In this document: positions 15,141-23,958 of the stretch, one piece after another
How the letters are laid out: every line of letters starts with the position of its first letter
Numbering within the stretch: position 1 is the stretch's first letter
Virus record (IMG/VR): IMGVR_UViG_3300031673_000138
Span: 1 to 43,017 of that record
Direction: 5' to 3' (one strand)
Source of the DNA: a virus
DNA: 43,017 nucleotides
The notes under the pieces: model-generated
The model's database searches: none
What the model saw: the letters and a program-made list of their open reading frames with translations, nothing else
What the model was told of the DNA's origin: nothing
Position numbers and translations under genes: made by a program

Positions 15141-17150
15141 ATGAGCAGAATTTGTATATGTGAGAGTGTGGAAAGTATCGGTGATGAGCGGTTATCACTG
15201 AACAATACGTTCCGCATCGATCCGACACGGACCACCATGTTGAGGCGACGATTTGTGGCTGAGATGGATCGGCGGTTCAATGTGCTTAAGCGGGACATAA
15301 AGACATCAATTATGATGCGTGATTGCTTTGGGATTCAGCCAGACATGTTACCAAGCCCCGGATCCCTGGCGAGTCTTTCCGCAGCTTCGTGGAGGGCGTT
15401 TGATTTTCCACGCTCACCAGATAAGGTGACCGCGTTTATGGCATGGTTACAAGAACAGGTTGAGATGGGAATATTGGAAATAATTCAAAGACCAGGAGTA
15501 CACTTTGATCCAGCCGGATCTCCCTGGACAAACCTTTACATCGACCCTGCTTATCAGAAAGGCATACGTCGCTCCAGGGCAGAGCTGATAGCGAAGGGCT
15601 ATCAATTACCAGTCCTTGATAATATGCCGGGAGGAATTGCAGCCATTATGAGCCAGCCCTTCCATGCCGAAAGGGTGGCGGCTATTTATACCAGGACATT
15701 TGAGGACCTGCGGTCGGTGACACAGGTGATGGGTGCGCAGATCCGACGGCTGATTGCCGATGGCCTGACCACCGGACTGGCCCGGGGACTGGCAGAAGGC
15801 AAGAATCCAAGAGATATTGCTCGCGAGCTCATGAGGGATGTGGCGAATAGAGTTGACAAGATAGGCATCACCCGGGCCCGGATGATAGCGCGAACCGAGG
15901 TGATCAGGGCCCACCATGTGGCCACCGTGGCTGAATACAGACAAGCCAGCGAAGAGATGCAGGTTGATGTTATGGCTGAATGGTCAACTGCCGGTTATGA
16001 TGTGTGTGAGATCTGCCAGGAAATGGCTCTGGCCGGTCCGTATACTTTGGACCAGATTGAGGGGATGGTCCCTGCACATCCGAATTCGTACGCGGCAGGG
16101 ACGGAGATTTACACGAAAGATGGCTTCGTTCCGGTTGAGCGTGTCAAGGTGAACAATAATTGTCTGTCCCTTAATCCTGAAACATTCGATTTGGAATATG
16201 TGCCCGTAGTGGGGACGTTCGCGCACAAGGAAAAGCAGATGGTTCAATTTCTCAGTCGCACCTTCGACATGCTGGTTACAGAGAACCATCAGATGTTCAC
16301 TCTACGGCGCGAGCGCAAATGGACAGCACCGCGATCCTGGGAATTTATAGACGCCATTACCGTCCCAAAGGAGAGCATGTTTTATCGCTCATCAAGGTGG
16401 GCGGGCTATTCCGAACCCACAATAACGGTCAACGGTACGGAGATTGAGACTGCCCTATTCGCCGAATTCATGGGATGGTGGCTGTCTGAAGGGTCGCTCT
16501 CCCAAAACGTCATTGTTCTTAGCCAAAGCTCTACTGCCAATCCAGACAAATATGAGAGAATTGCCGAGGTATGCTCACTGTTGGGTAGAACTTCAAGGCG
16601 CGCGTCTGCTGTCGCCCTCTGGAACGATAAACTGTACGCGTACCTTGCTCCACAGGGAAAACAACCCGTGCGTTATGTGCCGGAGGAGGTCAAGCAACTA
16701 TCACCCGCCTATCTCAGAGTGTTTCTTGATAGTTTCGCGGCTGGAGACGGCCACGTCAGACAATGCAAGCCCTGGAAGGGTGGGGACTTTTCTCCAGAGA
16801 TCGTTCACATGACATCCTCTCGACGCATGGCGGATGGTCTTGGTGAGTGCATTCTCAAGGCAGGGCGATGCCCCAGCTTTTATTGTTATCCGAATGCCGG
16901 AAAGGTTGTCCAGCACAAGAACGGAGCATACGCTGGGAATTTCGATACATGGTTTATACGGGAATGCAGAACGCAGATGGCGAGACTTGAATCTAGAGTG
17001 AAGCGTACGTTGGTTGACTATGATGACACTGCCTTCTGTGTGGAGTTGGCGAAATTTCACACTCTATGGGTACGGCGAAACGGAAAGACAGCATGGTCTG
17101 GTAATTGCCGGTGTTGTGCAATACCGGTGGTGAAGGAAAGGGAGGGGTGA
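15141..17150 (+). CDS. Mu F-like minor head protein precursor with intein
   Basis: A 669-residue precursor. Residues 1-315 are a minor head (SPP1 gp7/Mu F-like) protein: helical middle, then GLARGLAEGKNPRDIARELM, ITRARMIARTEVIRAHH and a C-terminal zinc-like element. The expected end is HPN-CRC, but the sequence reads HPN, 340 residues of intein, then CRCCAIPVVKEREG. After splicing the mature protein would have 329 residues. The ATG is 1 nt after the previous stop. The protein is needed at the portal vertex during head assembly, so splicing may be essential for virion formation. Confidence 0.92.
   Translation: MSRICICESVESIGDERLSLNNTFRIDPTRTTMLRRRFVAEMDRRFNVLKRDIKTSIMMRDCFGIQPDMLPSPGSLASLSAASWRAFDFPRSPDKVTAFMAWLQEQVEMGILEIIQRPGVHFDPAGSPWTNLYIDPAYQKGIRRSRAELIAKGYQLPVLDNMPGGIAAIMSQPFHAERVAAIYTRTFEDLRSVTQVMGAQIRRLIADGLTTGLARGLAEGKNPRDIARELMRDVANRVDKIGITRARMIARTEVIRAHHVATVAEYRQASEEMQVDVMAEWSTAGYDVCEICQEMALAGPYTLDQIEGMVPAHPNSYAAGTEIYTKDGFVPVERVKVNNNCLSLNPETFDLEYVPVVGTFAHKEKQMVQFLSRTFDMLVTENHQMFTLRRERKWTAPRSWEFIDAITVPKESMFYRSSRWAGYSEPTITVNGTEIETALFAEFMGWWLSEGSLSQNVIVLSQSSTANPDKYERIAEVCSLLGRTSRRASAVALWNDKLYAYLAPQGKQPVRYVPEEVKQLSPAYLRVFLDSFAAGDGHVRQCKPWKGGDFSPEIVHMTSSRRMADGLGECILKAGRCPSFYCYPNAGKVVQHKNGAYAGNFDTWFIRECRTQMARLESRVKRTLVDYDDTAFCVELAKFHTLWVRRNGKTAWSGNCRCCAIPVVKEREG
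16086..17105 (+). other. LAGLIDADG intein (340 residues) in the Mu F-like gene
   Basis: Residues 316-655 of the precursor. Block A starts at Ser316 (SYAAGTEIYTKDGFVPVERV). Block B holds T-x-x-H in LVTENHQMF. The two LAGLIDADG helices are AEFMGWWLSEGS and VFLDSFAAGDGHV, each with an acidic residue. Block F is FHTLWVRRNG and block G ends AWSGN before Cys656. Nucleophiles are Ser at +1 of the intein, terminal Asn655 and Cys as the first downstream extein residue. The penultimate residue is Gly rather than His, a known variant. Splicing and homing activity both look possible. Confidence 0.92.
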
Positions 17151-17154
17151 CGCG

Positions 17155-17355
17155 ATGGCAGGTGAGGGAAAAAGAAAGAGTGTGCTTGACAAACGCACCC
17201 AGACATACATAGATTACTTCGTCAGACTGTTGGAGGGGAAGTTCACCGGGAACGTTTCATTCAACTGCTATCGGGGTGGGATCAGTAAGACATATAAGAC
17301 GTTTGAACCAATAGTCGTGGTCAAAGAAGAGATTGTGCTGAACAGAAAGGATTAA
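17155..17355 (+). CDS. Small conserved-looking hypothetical protein
   Basis: A 66-residue basic protein (KRKSVLDKRTQTYIDYFVRL, VSFNCYRGGISKTYKTF, VVVKEEIVLNRKD) starting 4 nt after the head-protein stop. The central F-x-x-N-x-x-x-GG pattern suggests a compact beta fold. It is the last gene before the terminator at 17434. Function unknown. Confidence 0.65.
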   Translation: MAGEGKRKSVLDKRTQTYIDYFVRLLEGKFTGNVSFNCYRGGISKTYKTFEPIVVVKEEIVLNRKD

Positions 17356-17433
17356 AAAGCTCCAGGACACACAGACAAAACTGAGCGACTAACAGCCGAA
17401 TAGTTTCACTCGGACACTAAGGTCAACCCTTAC

Positions 17434-17468
17434 GCCGATTCGCCCTAACGGGTGGGTCGGCTTTTTTT
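17434..17468 (+). terminator. Intrinsic terminator between head genes
   Basis: GCCGATTCGCCC (17434-17445), a TAAC loop and GGGTGGGTCGGC (17450-17461) form a stem, followed by TTTTTTT. It divides the terminase-portal-exported block from the protease-capsid block. Read-through or a promoter after it must supply capsid transcription; I found no convincing promoter in 17356-17495. Confidence 0.85.
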
Positions 17469-17495
17469 GTTGAAAATTCGAAACGGGATAGACTC

Positions 17496-19433
17496 ATGAA
17501 CTACGGACTGAACATCAAAACTCTGCAGGCCAGCCTGCCGGTACGCTACGAGATGTTTGAGGGTCGTCGGCACGCCGTGGTCCCGGTCGTGATTCTGGTG
17601 GAAGGGGTACATCACGGTGCGAGCGGGTGTTACTACTATCCGGCCAGCGAGTTGGCCGATATCCCCGAATCCTGGAACGGCATCCCAATCCCGGTTTTTC
17701 ATCCGGAAGAATATGGAATGGCAATCCCGGCGAATCGACCAAATGTGATCCAGGAAAGATCGGTGGGCAGGTTGTTTAATGTCTGGTTTGACGCTCATGG
17801 CTCAAAACTTCGGGGAGAAGTGTGGATTGATGAGGAGAAGGCGGAAAAGATTGATCCGGCAGTTCTGCCCATCATTCTTAACGGAGACCCCCTGGAGGTG
17901 TCGAGTGGGCTTTGGTTCGACACAGATGGAGTGCCGGGAATGTGGCATGGTGAAGAATATCAGGCAACGGTCAGCAACTTCAGACCGGACCACTTAGCAC
18001 TTTTGCCAGGCATGGAGGGAGCTTGCAGCTGGACGGACGGATGTGGAATCAGATCGAATCAAACTCAAAATGGAGGTGACATGAATGTGATATTCAATAT
18101 CAGATCTACGGCCAGGACACCATCGTTTGACGGTACCGAATCGGTGTCATGGGCAGGTGTAAAAAAGGGTTTTGCCGATTACCGGGACGCCTATTACAGA
18201 GCGAAGGGAAACAGACCAGAGGACGTTCCGTCCCGGGTGCAGGATGCGCCAGCGGCGATGAAAACCTGGATCGCCAGCAAGACCTTATTGGGTGAGGGCG
18301 GAGCAGATAACGAGCGCGACCTGCTCATGTTTCCCGTGGTGAATCCCGGGACCGGAAAGCTGAACGAGGGTGCCCTGAGAGCCGTGATCAGCGGCAGAGG
18401 CAGTCAGGCCGATATCCCGGACACGGCCAAAAAGTCGGCGCAGGATAAGGCGCGCAATATGCTCAATCAGCATTTCGATGCCGGACTGGAGACACAGGAA
18501 TCGGTCGGTTTGAAGAAGAAGTTGGTTGCTGCGTTGCGAAATGTGGGTGCGGCGCTTGGCTTGTCGGTTCTCGACATGAGCCACGAAGACATCAGGGTAA
18601 AATTGCAACGCGTCTTGGATGCTCTGGACAATCCGGGCTGGCGCCACTGGGTGCGGGAGGTGTTTGATGACAGTGTGGTCTATGTGGCGGAGGGAACCAA
18701 CCCGAGCGAAGTGGGGGTGTCACAGGGGGTGGTCAAGATGTACCGGCGCGGCTACACGCTGAACGAGGAGACCGGAGAGGTGAACCTTAAAGACGATGCG
18801 AAGGAGGTGAGAGAAGAGACAAACTATGTACCGGTGGGACCCACCGGGAATCTTGTAAACCCGAAACGAGTGGAGGACAAAACGATGGACCCGAAAAAGG
18901 ACCGCATCAACGCTCTCATCGCGTGTGAGCAGACCCGGTTCACCGCGGATGACGCGAAGTGGCTGGAGTCGTTGTCGGAAGAACAGCTCGACAAGCTGGG
19001 TATCAACGAGTCCGAGCCAGCCAAGAAACCGGACGAACCGGGAGGCAAAGAAACACCTCTGAACAAACCCGCCGCCCCGGACACGCCGCCCGCAACCGAA
19101 AAGCCCAAAGTCGACAACGAGCCGGCGGGCAACAAAAAGCCGGTAGGCGTCAAGGAGTACATCGCCGCGGCACCCCCGGAGATCCAGGAGACCCTGTCGA
19201 GGGCCGTGGCACGCGACGAGGCGGTCAAGGACGCACTGGTGAAGGCGGTGATCGCCAATGCGCGGAACCAGTTCACCGAGGAGCAGTTGCGGGCCAAGAC
19301 CATCGGTGAGCTCGAGCAGATCACAGCCCTGGCCGCGGTAGAGGTGGACTTCTCCGGACAGACCGGAGGTCCGGCTGCCCGCGAAGACAAGGTTCCGGCC
19401 ATGCCGCCCTCCTATGAGCCGGCGAAGGCATAG
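17496..19433 (+). CDS. Prohead protease/scaffold (DUF2213-like)
   Basis: A 645-residue two-part protein. The first about 190 residues resemble the DUF2213 protease family: VVPVVILVEGVHHG, WNGIPIPVFHPEEYGM, SVGRLFNVWFD, and the conserved FRPDHLALLPGMEGACSW. The rest is Lys/Glu/Pro-rich and helical (for example SLSEEQLDKLGI and a Pro-rich linker), as in scaffold domains that are removed after assembly. Between them is a region (WAGVKKGFADYRDAYYRAKG) of unknown role. Position just before decoration and capsid genes supports the call. Confidence 0.8.
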   Translation: MNYGLNIKTLQASLPVRYEMFEGRRHAVVPVVILVEGVHHGASGCYYYPASELADIPESWNGIPIPVFHPEEYGMAIPANRPNVIQERSVGRLFNVWFDAHGSKLRGEVWIDEEKAEKIDPAVLPIILNGDPLEVSSGLWFDTDGVPGMWHGEEYQATVSNFRPDHLALLPGMEGACSWTDGCGIRSNQTQNGGDMNVIFNIRSTARTPSFDGTESVSWAGVKKGFADYRDAYYRAKGNRPEDVPSRVQDAPAAMKTWIASKTLLGEGGADNERDLLMFPVVNPGTGKLNEGALRAVISGRGSQADIPDTAKKSAQDKARNMLNQHFDAGLETQESVGLKKKLVAALRNVGAALGLSVLDMSHEDIRVKLQRVLDALDNPGWRHWVREVFDDSVVYVAEGTNPSEVGVSQGVVKMYRRGYTLNEETGEVNLKDDAKEVREETNYVPVGPTGNLVNPKRVEDKTMDPKKDRINALIACEQTRFTADDAKWLESLSEEQLDKLGINESEPAKKPDEPGGKETPLNKPAAPDTPPATEKPKVDNEPAGNKKPVGVKEYIAAAPPEIQETLSRAVARDEAVKDALVKAVIANARNQFTEEQLRAKTIGELEQITALAAVEVDFSGQTGGPAAREDKVPAMPPSYEPAKA

Positions 19434-19496
19434 CGGTCCGGCATGTGGGGAGGGTTGATAAGTAGCAGATAAACCTGTTGGGATAAGGAGGTTGAC

Positions 19497-19928
19497 GTGG
19501 CATTCAAAACGATAGCGATCGTGGGAACTCCCCAGATCAAGGAATACACCGCAAACGCCGCAGCCACTCCGGGGCATCTCTGCGAGCTGATGAGCACCGG
19601 GAAGGTTCGGGCACACGCCACGGCTGGCGGCAGTTGCCAGAAGCGATTCTTCCTGGAGAACAAGCTGGCCGGTGGAGAAATCGACACTGCCTATGTGGCC
19701 GATGAGCAGTGCCAGACCGGAGTTTTCAAGCCGGGTGATGAGGTGTACGGCCTGCTGGCAGACGGCGAAAACGCCGCGATCGGCAGCAAGCTGGAGAGCG
19801 CCGGCGACGGCACGCTCCGGGTAGTGCATGTCGATGCGTCCGTGGACGAAATCGCGGTGAATTCGATCGTCGGTGAGGCGCTCGAGGCCGTGAACATGAC
19901 GGGCAGGATCCGGTTCGAGGTCTGGTAG
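19497..19928 (+). CDS. Head decoration/stabilisation protein (DUF2190-like)
   Basis: A 143-residue beta-rich protein (HATAGGSCQKRFFLENKLAG, FKPGDEVYGLLADGENA, VVHVDASVDEIAVNSIVGEA) whose composition and place, directly before the major capsid gene, match small capsid-stabilising proteins. GTG start with AAGGAGG. It would sit on the outside of the capsid lattice. Confidence 0.75.
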   Translation: MAFKTIAIVGTPQIKEYTANAAATPGHLCELMSTGKVRAHATAGGSCQKRFFLENKLAGGEIDTAYVADEQCQTGVFKPGDEVYGLLADGENAAIGSKLESAGDGTLRVVHVDASVDEIAVNSIVGEALEAVNMTGRIRFEVW

Positions 19929-19991
19929 TCTGCCCGGGCACAGGCAAAGCACAGTTTTAGAAGGATTAACTTCAAACGAAAGGAAAGGGCA

Positions 19992-20990
19992 ATGAAAAAA
20001 GGACTGTCGGATGCCCAGGTGGACGCGATCATCAATGGGCGAGCATTTGGCGGTGTGGCTGCCCACCTGATGGCCAACGGGTTCAACGTGAACTCGCTGA
20101 GAAACAACGCCACCACCCTGCGGCATGAGGAATGGCAGTACTACGACAAGGCGGTCGTAGACATAGCCCGGCCCACCCTGGTCGGTGTCAACGATCTGCG
20201 TAGTCGTGGACTGGTATTCCCGTTAGACGGCATGGCGAACCCCGTGCTGGCATGGGAGACCATGAGCGACGAGGAAGATGCCCAGATGGCGATGAAGCCG
20301 GAGGTGGAGGGCAGGAAGGATCAGCCCGAGTTCGTCATGAAGTACCTCCCCATGGCCATCACGTTCAAGGACTTCGAGATCGACATCAGGAGCTTGAACG
20401 CGAGCCGGAAGGCGGGAACGCCTCTGGACGCCACCCAGGCCCAGACCGCGAGTTTCAAGGTGGCCGACAAGATCGAGACGGTGCTGTTCAACGGCGCCAG
20501 CTCTTACACCTTCGGATCGGGGACGATCTGGGGCTATACCGATTTCGAGCACCGGAACACGATCAGCCTGGGCACTGACTGGGATGAGTCGGCTGCGACC
20601 GGAGCAATCATCGTCGGCAAAGTGCTGGAGATGATCCAGGCCAGCATCGACGACAACCATCCCGGACCGTGGGGACTCTACGTTCCATCCGGCTATGCCG
20701 GCAAGATGGGCGACGACTACAAGACCTACGGCACCACGTCGATCGGACAGAGAATCGCCGAGATCGATGGTATCGAGTTCGTCAAGGTCGCGCCCAAGCT
20801 CACCGCCGACAACGTGGTTCTGGTCGAGCTGTCCAGCCGGACGGTAGAGATGGTCATCGGCATGGACATCACCAATGTGCCGTGGGAAAGCCCGGGTGGC
20901 TTCACCCTGCATCACAAGGTGATGGCCATAATGGTGCCGCGCCTCAAGGCCGACCAGGATGGTCGGTGCGGAATCGTTCACGCATCATAA
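19992..20990 (+). CDS. Major capsid protein (HK97 fold)
   Basis: A 332-residue protein that would build the icosahedral shell. It begins with a short helical arm and has the alternating pattern of HK97-fold shells: GVNDLRSRGLVFPLDG, the long helix at ATQAQTASFKVADKIETVLF, WGYTDFEHRNTISLG, and the P-domain/A-domain strands HPGPWGLYVPSGYAG and HHKVMAIMVPRLKAD. The glycine-loop motif WGYTDFEHRN recalls the encapsulin-like branch. AAAGGAAAGGG precedes the ATG. The codon bias here and in the neighbouring protease gene is G/C-richer than in the exported cassette. Confidence 0.85.
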   Translation: MKKGLSDAQVDAIINGRAFGGVAAHLMANGFNVNSLRNNATTLRHEEWQYYDKAVVDIARPTLVGVNDLRSRGLVFPLDGMANPVLAWETMSDEEDAQMAMKPEVEGRKDQPEFVMKYLPMAITFKDFEIDIRSLNASRKAGTPLDATQAQTASFKVADKIETVLFNGASSYTFGSGTIWGYTDFEHRNTISLGTDWDESAATGAIIVGKVLEMIQASIDDNHPGPWGLYVPSGYAGKMGDDYKTYGTTSIGQRIAEIDGIEFVKVAPKLTADNVVLVELSSRTVEMVIGMDITNVPWESPGGFTLHHKVMAIMVPRLKADQDGRCGIVHAS

Positions 20991-21046
20991 CGCAAAACCC
21001 CTAACCGGGGACTGGTAACCAAACCAGATTCCCCTGTGGAGGACAG

Positions 21047-21475
21047 ATGTCTGTGCTATTCAGAATGCGACAGAATGTGGGCAAGCACATCATGAGTCAT
21101 GGCGGACAGAAGAAGGTGCTGCGTCCCGGCGATACGATCCGGTGCGAGAAGTACGAGCTGGGCAATGCTCTGGACAAGTTCGAGCAGCTTGAGCCGGATC
21201 CGCCCGCACCGGCTCCGAAAGTGGGGTTGAGGGCGGTGCATATCGGCTTCGGAAAGTACAATGTGATCAGCGATGCCACCGGAAAGCCCATAAACGACGA
21301 GCCACTAACCAAAGAAGAGGCTCGGGCCATGGAGCGACGGGGTGTGGCGGAGGCGAAACCCGACACAGAAACGGGCGGTGGGACCACCGGACCCAACGCC
21401 GACGATCCCGGCGGAGACTCCAAGACCGGTGATGAGACGGAGGACGGCAAACAGACCAATGGGAAGCCAAAGTAA
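21047..21475 (+). CDS. Hypothetical protein after the capsid gene
   Basis: A 142-residue protein with GTGGAGGAC before the ATG. The first 60 residues are a basic beta region (QKKVLRPGDTIRCEKYELG), the middle reads VGLRAVHIGFGKYNVISDAT, and the C-terminal 45 residues are disordered and Gly/Asp/Thr-rich. It is like small head-associated proteins found between capsid and connector genes. Role not identified. Confidence 0.65.
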   Translation: MSVLFRMRQNVGKHIMSHGGQKKVLRPGDTIRCEKYELGNALDKFEQLEPDPPAPAPKVGLRAVHIGFGKYNVISDATGKPINDEPLTKEEARAMERRGVAEAKPDTETGGGTTGPNADDPGGDSKTGDETEDGKQTNGKPK

Positions 21476-21538
21476 GTTCTGGCGCGCACCGCAACTATGG
21501 CCCGGTGCCACTCGGTAGCTGGTGAAAGGGCCCAAGTA

Positions 21539-21613
21539 ATGGCGTGGCTGGGTAGCCGAAAGATTCAGGCCATGATTCGCGGCGGATACTATAACAGATG
21601 GAAAACGATATGA
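21539..21613 (+). CDS. Possible 24-residue peptide coupled to the sulfotransferase-like gene
   Basis: A 24-codon ORF (MAWLGSRKIQAMIRGGYYNR then WKTI) whose stop overlaps ATG 21610 as ATGA. An in-frame ATG at 21497 would lengthen it to 38 residues. GAAAGGG lies upstream at long spacing. The overlap is the main support. It may be a translated leader. Confidence 0.35.
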   Translation: MAWLGSRKIQAMIRGGYYNRWKTI

Positions 21614-22296
21614 GCGACAAGATCATATTGGTGACCGGTGCATCCCGATCGGGCATCTCTTTTGTGGCCAGTATCATTGAGGTCTGTGGGGCATCGGGCG
21701 GCAGAACGGCACGTTCGATGCGACCAGATCATCGGGGTTCTATGGAAAACATAGATATCCGTGAATCCATGATAAAACCGTTTCTGCGAGGCATACGAGC
21801 AGATCCCAACGCCCAACATCCTCCCGACATCAAAAAGTGTGGGGATGTTGCTGAAAAGATCAAAGGGTGGTGGTCATCTAAGGTGCATTCAATATTGGAT
21901 GATCGTAGCGATGACTCAAGTTTCTTTGTTGCTGGGTCGCAAATATGCTTGATGTGGCCCATATGGGCAGCGGCATTTCCCGATGCCCGCTGGGTGTTGG
22001 TGCGACGCAGCGATGAGGGCATTATCAATTCATGCATGATGACCGGTTTCATGGACGCCCACAAAACGGCAGATGGGTGGCGTGAATGGTTAAGCGAGTA
22101 TAAGAGCAGGTTTGAAGAGATGGTCGATCAGGGAATTAATCTGTGGCAAATATGGCCGTATCGGGTCATTCGGGGAGACCTGCGTGGAGCCAAAGACATG
22201 ATTGAGCATGTCGGTCTGAGGTGGGATCCGGCTGCGGTCAGAAATCTAATCGCGCCCACCCTGTGGAAGGGGGGAGTGTTTGAGGTAAGAGCATAG
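21610..22296 (+). CDS. Sulfotransferase-like protein
   Basis: A 228-residue protein with the P-loop-like 5'-phosphosulfate motif of sulfotransferases at residues 6-20 (ILVTGASRSGISFVA) and a 3'-phosphate site around WVLVRRSDEGIINSC. These proteins move sulfate from PAPS to a hydroxyl or amino group. ATG 21610 is chosen for its ATGA overlap with the small ORF upstream; an in-frame ATG at 21598 is the alternative. It lies between capsid and connector genes, so the target might be virion, host envelope or DNA. The canonical catalytic His is not obvious, so activity is uncertain. Confidence 0.72.
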   Translation: MSDKIILVTGASRSGISFVASIIEVCGASGGRTARSMRPDHRGSMENIDIRESMIKPFLRGIRADPNAQHPPDIKKCGDVAEKIKGWWSSKVHSILDDRSDDSSFFVAGSQICLMWPIWAAAFPDARWVLVRRSDEGIINSCMMTGFMDAHKTADGWREWLSEYKSRFEEMVDQGINLWQIWPYRVIRGDLRGAKDMIEHVGLRWDPAAVRNLIAPTLWKGGVFEVRA

Positions 22297-22304
22297 GAGG
22301 TGAT

Positions 22305-22670
22305 ATGGCGAAGAGAGTCACCGAAGCAGCGGTTAAGGAGATAATTGGCACCGATTTGACCGCAGAACAAATCGCTCCGTTTCTGAAATCGGCCAACGTA
22401 TTAATCGCCGCGACCCTTTCTGATGAGGATTACGGCACAGATTTGTTACGAGAAATTGAGCTTTGGCTATCAGCCCATTTCGTAGCCATTCAAGATCCGC
22501 AGGTGGCAAAAGAGAAACTCGGTGGTGCCGAGGTGACCTATGATGGAAAGACGGATTTGGGTCTAAATGGCACCCGTTACGGCCAGCAGGTTATGCTGTT
22601 GGATCATCATGGTAAGCTGGCGGAGATCTCAAGAGCCAAGGGACCTGCAGAATTGAAGGTGCTGGGATGA
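22305..22670 (+). CDS. Head-tail connector (adaptor)-like protein
   Basis: A 121-residue mainly helical protein (VTEAAVKEIIGTDLTAEQIA, FLKSANVLIAATL, LREIELWLSAHFVAI) with a Gly-rich end. This helical arrangement is typical of adaptor proteins that bind under the portal. GGAGGTGAT precedes the ATG; the end overlaps the next gene by 4 nt. Identified by fold pattern and order. Confidence 0.7.
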   Translation: MAKRVTEAAVKEIIGTDLTAEQIAPFLKSANVLIAATLSDEDYGTDLLREIELWLSAHFVAIQDPQVAKEKLGGAEVTYDGKTDLGLNGTRYGQQVMLLDHHGKLAEISRAKGPAELKVLG

Positions 22671-23035
22671 GCCCGCATCGGAGTAACTTTTTAAATGAGG
22701 CGATGAACCAAGTTGCGGTTTATTGGGGAAATCCACAAAGCGACGGAAGCGGGGGTCGGTCGTTTGGTGAAAGCCCCGTGGAAATCGATTGTCGATGGGA
22801 ACAGCGGTCAGAGCTATATGTGGATTCGTCCGGACAGGAGAAGCGATCACAGGCGGGCGTTTATGTAAACCAGGATTTGGATTGTGGTGGTTATCTGTAT
22901 CTGGGCGAGCTGGACGATCTTTCCGTGGCGGAACAGTCGGATCCGCTGATTGTAGCCGAGGCATATGAAATTAGGGGGTTTGAGAAAACTCCCAGTTTTA
23001 GGGCGGACATTGTGATCAGAAAGGCGCTGCTATGA
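22667..23035 (+). CDS. Head closure (stopper)-like protein
   Basis: A 122-residue beta-rich protein (EIDCRWEQRSELYVDSSGQE, AGVYVNQDLDCGGYLYLGE, VAEAYEIRGFEKTPSFRAD) with 4-nt overlaps on both sides. Strand pattern and position after the adaptor match head-tail joining stoppers that close the head after packaging. Confidence 0.7.
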   Translation: MSPHRSNFLNEAMNQVAVYWGNPQSDGSGGRSFGESPVEIDCRWEQRSELYVDSSGQEKRSQAGVYVNQDLDCGGYLYLGELDDLSVAEQSDPLIVAEAYEIRGFEKTPSFRADIVIRKALL

Positions 23036-23433
23036 AGCGGTTTGAAGTGACAGGGATCAATGATGTGGTTCGAAACCTCAACCGGGAGATCCGGAACATT
23101 GAGAATCGGACCAGAGCGGGAATGCGTGAGGCGGCACTTGTTGTGAGAAAGCGTTCGCAAGAATTGACACCAGTTGATAAGGAGAACCTGAAGGCATCTG
23201 CCTACACTACTGCTTACAACACACTTTGGGGACCAGCAGCAGAGATCGGATATACCGCCTCTTATGCAATATTCGTGCATGAAATCCCCCCCCCGTTTAT
23301 GACTGGTGTTTTTCAGAGGTCGGCCCGACACCATCCGCCAGGACAATGGAAGTTTTTGGGGACGGCTTTAATTGAAAAGAGAATGGCAATTTTAGACATC
23401 ATCCGCAGGAGGGCAGCCGTTCCAGCGGGATAG
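23032..23433 (+). CDS. HK97 gp10-like tail completion protein
   Basis: A 133-residue protein with the gp10 pattern: an N-terminal helix (VRNLNREIRNIENRTRAGMR), ALVVRKRSQELTPVDKENLK, AEIGYTASYAIFVHE, and the end GQWKFLGTALIEKRM. It joins the tail to the head in siphophages. It overlaps the previous gene by 4 nt. Confidence 0.85.
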   Translation: MKRFEVTGINDVVRNLNREIRNIENRTRAGMREAALVVRKRSQELTPVDKENLKASAYTTAYNTLWGPAAEIGYTASYAIFVHEIPPPFMTGVFQRSARHHPPGQWKFLGTALIEKRMAILDIIRRRAAVPAG

Positions 23434-23459
23434 CTGTGCGGAGCCATGGAGGTAGGCGT

Positions 23460-23855
23460 ATGAATCCGCCAAGCGTTGACATTAAAGACATGTTGGATGC
23501 TGATTCCAATCTTTCTTTAACTTTTGCGGAAAATCTTTTCGTGAGCGAGATGCCAACCGCTCCGGATCTGTGTGTGGCTATTTATGATGCTTCGGGAGAC
23601 GATTTGGCGCCCAATTTCGTTTATGAACGTCCCCACGTACAGATAAGGGTGAGGGGTGCGAAAGGACAATATTCGGAGGCACACCTGCTCGCTCAGACGA
23701 TACGGGATACGTTGAACGGGACCACTAATTACGAAATTAACTCGGCCCGTTATATCGGCATCTGGTCTATGGGAGACATTCTCTTTTTAGGATATGACGA
23801 TAATCATCGTCCCTTATTGACGATGAATTTTCGATTGCACAGGACAAACGCATAG
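23460..23855 (+). CDS. Tail terminator/minor capsid-like protein
   Basis: A 131-residue protein. ATG 23460 is chosen over the upstream TTG-type start because GGAGGTAGG lies before it. DIKDMLDADSNLSLTFAENL, followed by PDLCVAIYDASGD, VQIRVRG, HLLAQTIRDTLNG and a C-terminal LLTMNFRLHR, matches the alpha/beta fold of tail terminators that cap the tail tube. Confidence 0.78.
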   Translation: MNPPSVDIKDMLDADSNLSLTFAENLFVSEMPTAPDLCVAIYDASGDDLAPNFVYERPHVQIRVRGAKGQYSEAHLLAQTIRDTLNGTTNYEINSARYIGIWSMGDILFLGYDDNHRPLLTMNFRLHRTNA

Positions 23856-23862
23856 TTGTGAG

Positions 23863-23940
23863 ATGCGGTGCAGAAAAAAGAAATATGACAAGCTGGGCGC
23901 AACCATTGCACTGTCAAGCGTCGATGGAAACAGAACTTAA
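23863..23940 (+). CDS. Possible 25-residue small protein (truncated?)
   Basis: A 25-codon ORF, MRCRKKKYDKLGATIALSSV then DGNRT, in the gap before the tail-tube gene. It resembles the first half of small phage zinc-finger proteins of the form K-x-x-YDKLGA-x-x-AL that normally continue into a Cys-x-x-Cys element. Here the second half is missing. No good ribosome-binding site, so it may be a relic. Confidence 0.3.
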   Translation: MRCRKKKYDKLGATIALSSVDGNRT

Positions 23941-23958
23941 ACCAAAGGAGGTAGCATT

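Noticed and set aside
18720-20126. 468-codon minus-strand ORF over the protease and decoration genes
   Set aside because: It is antisense to well-supported structural genes in G/C-rich codons and has no ribosome-binding site or recognisable domain.
20223-20981. 252-codon minus-strand ORF over the major capsid gene
   Set aside because: His/Asp/Val-rich antisense reading of capsid codons, no domain, no start signal.
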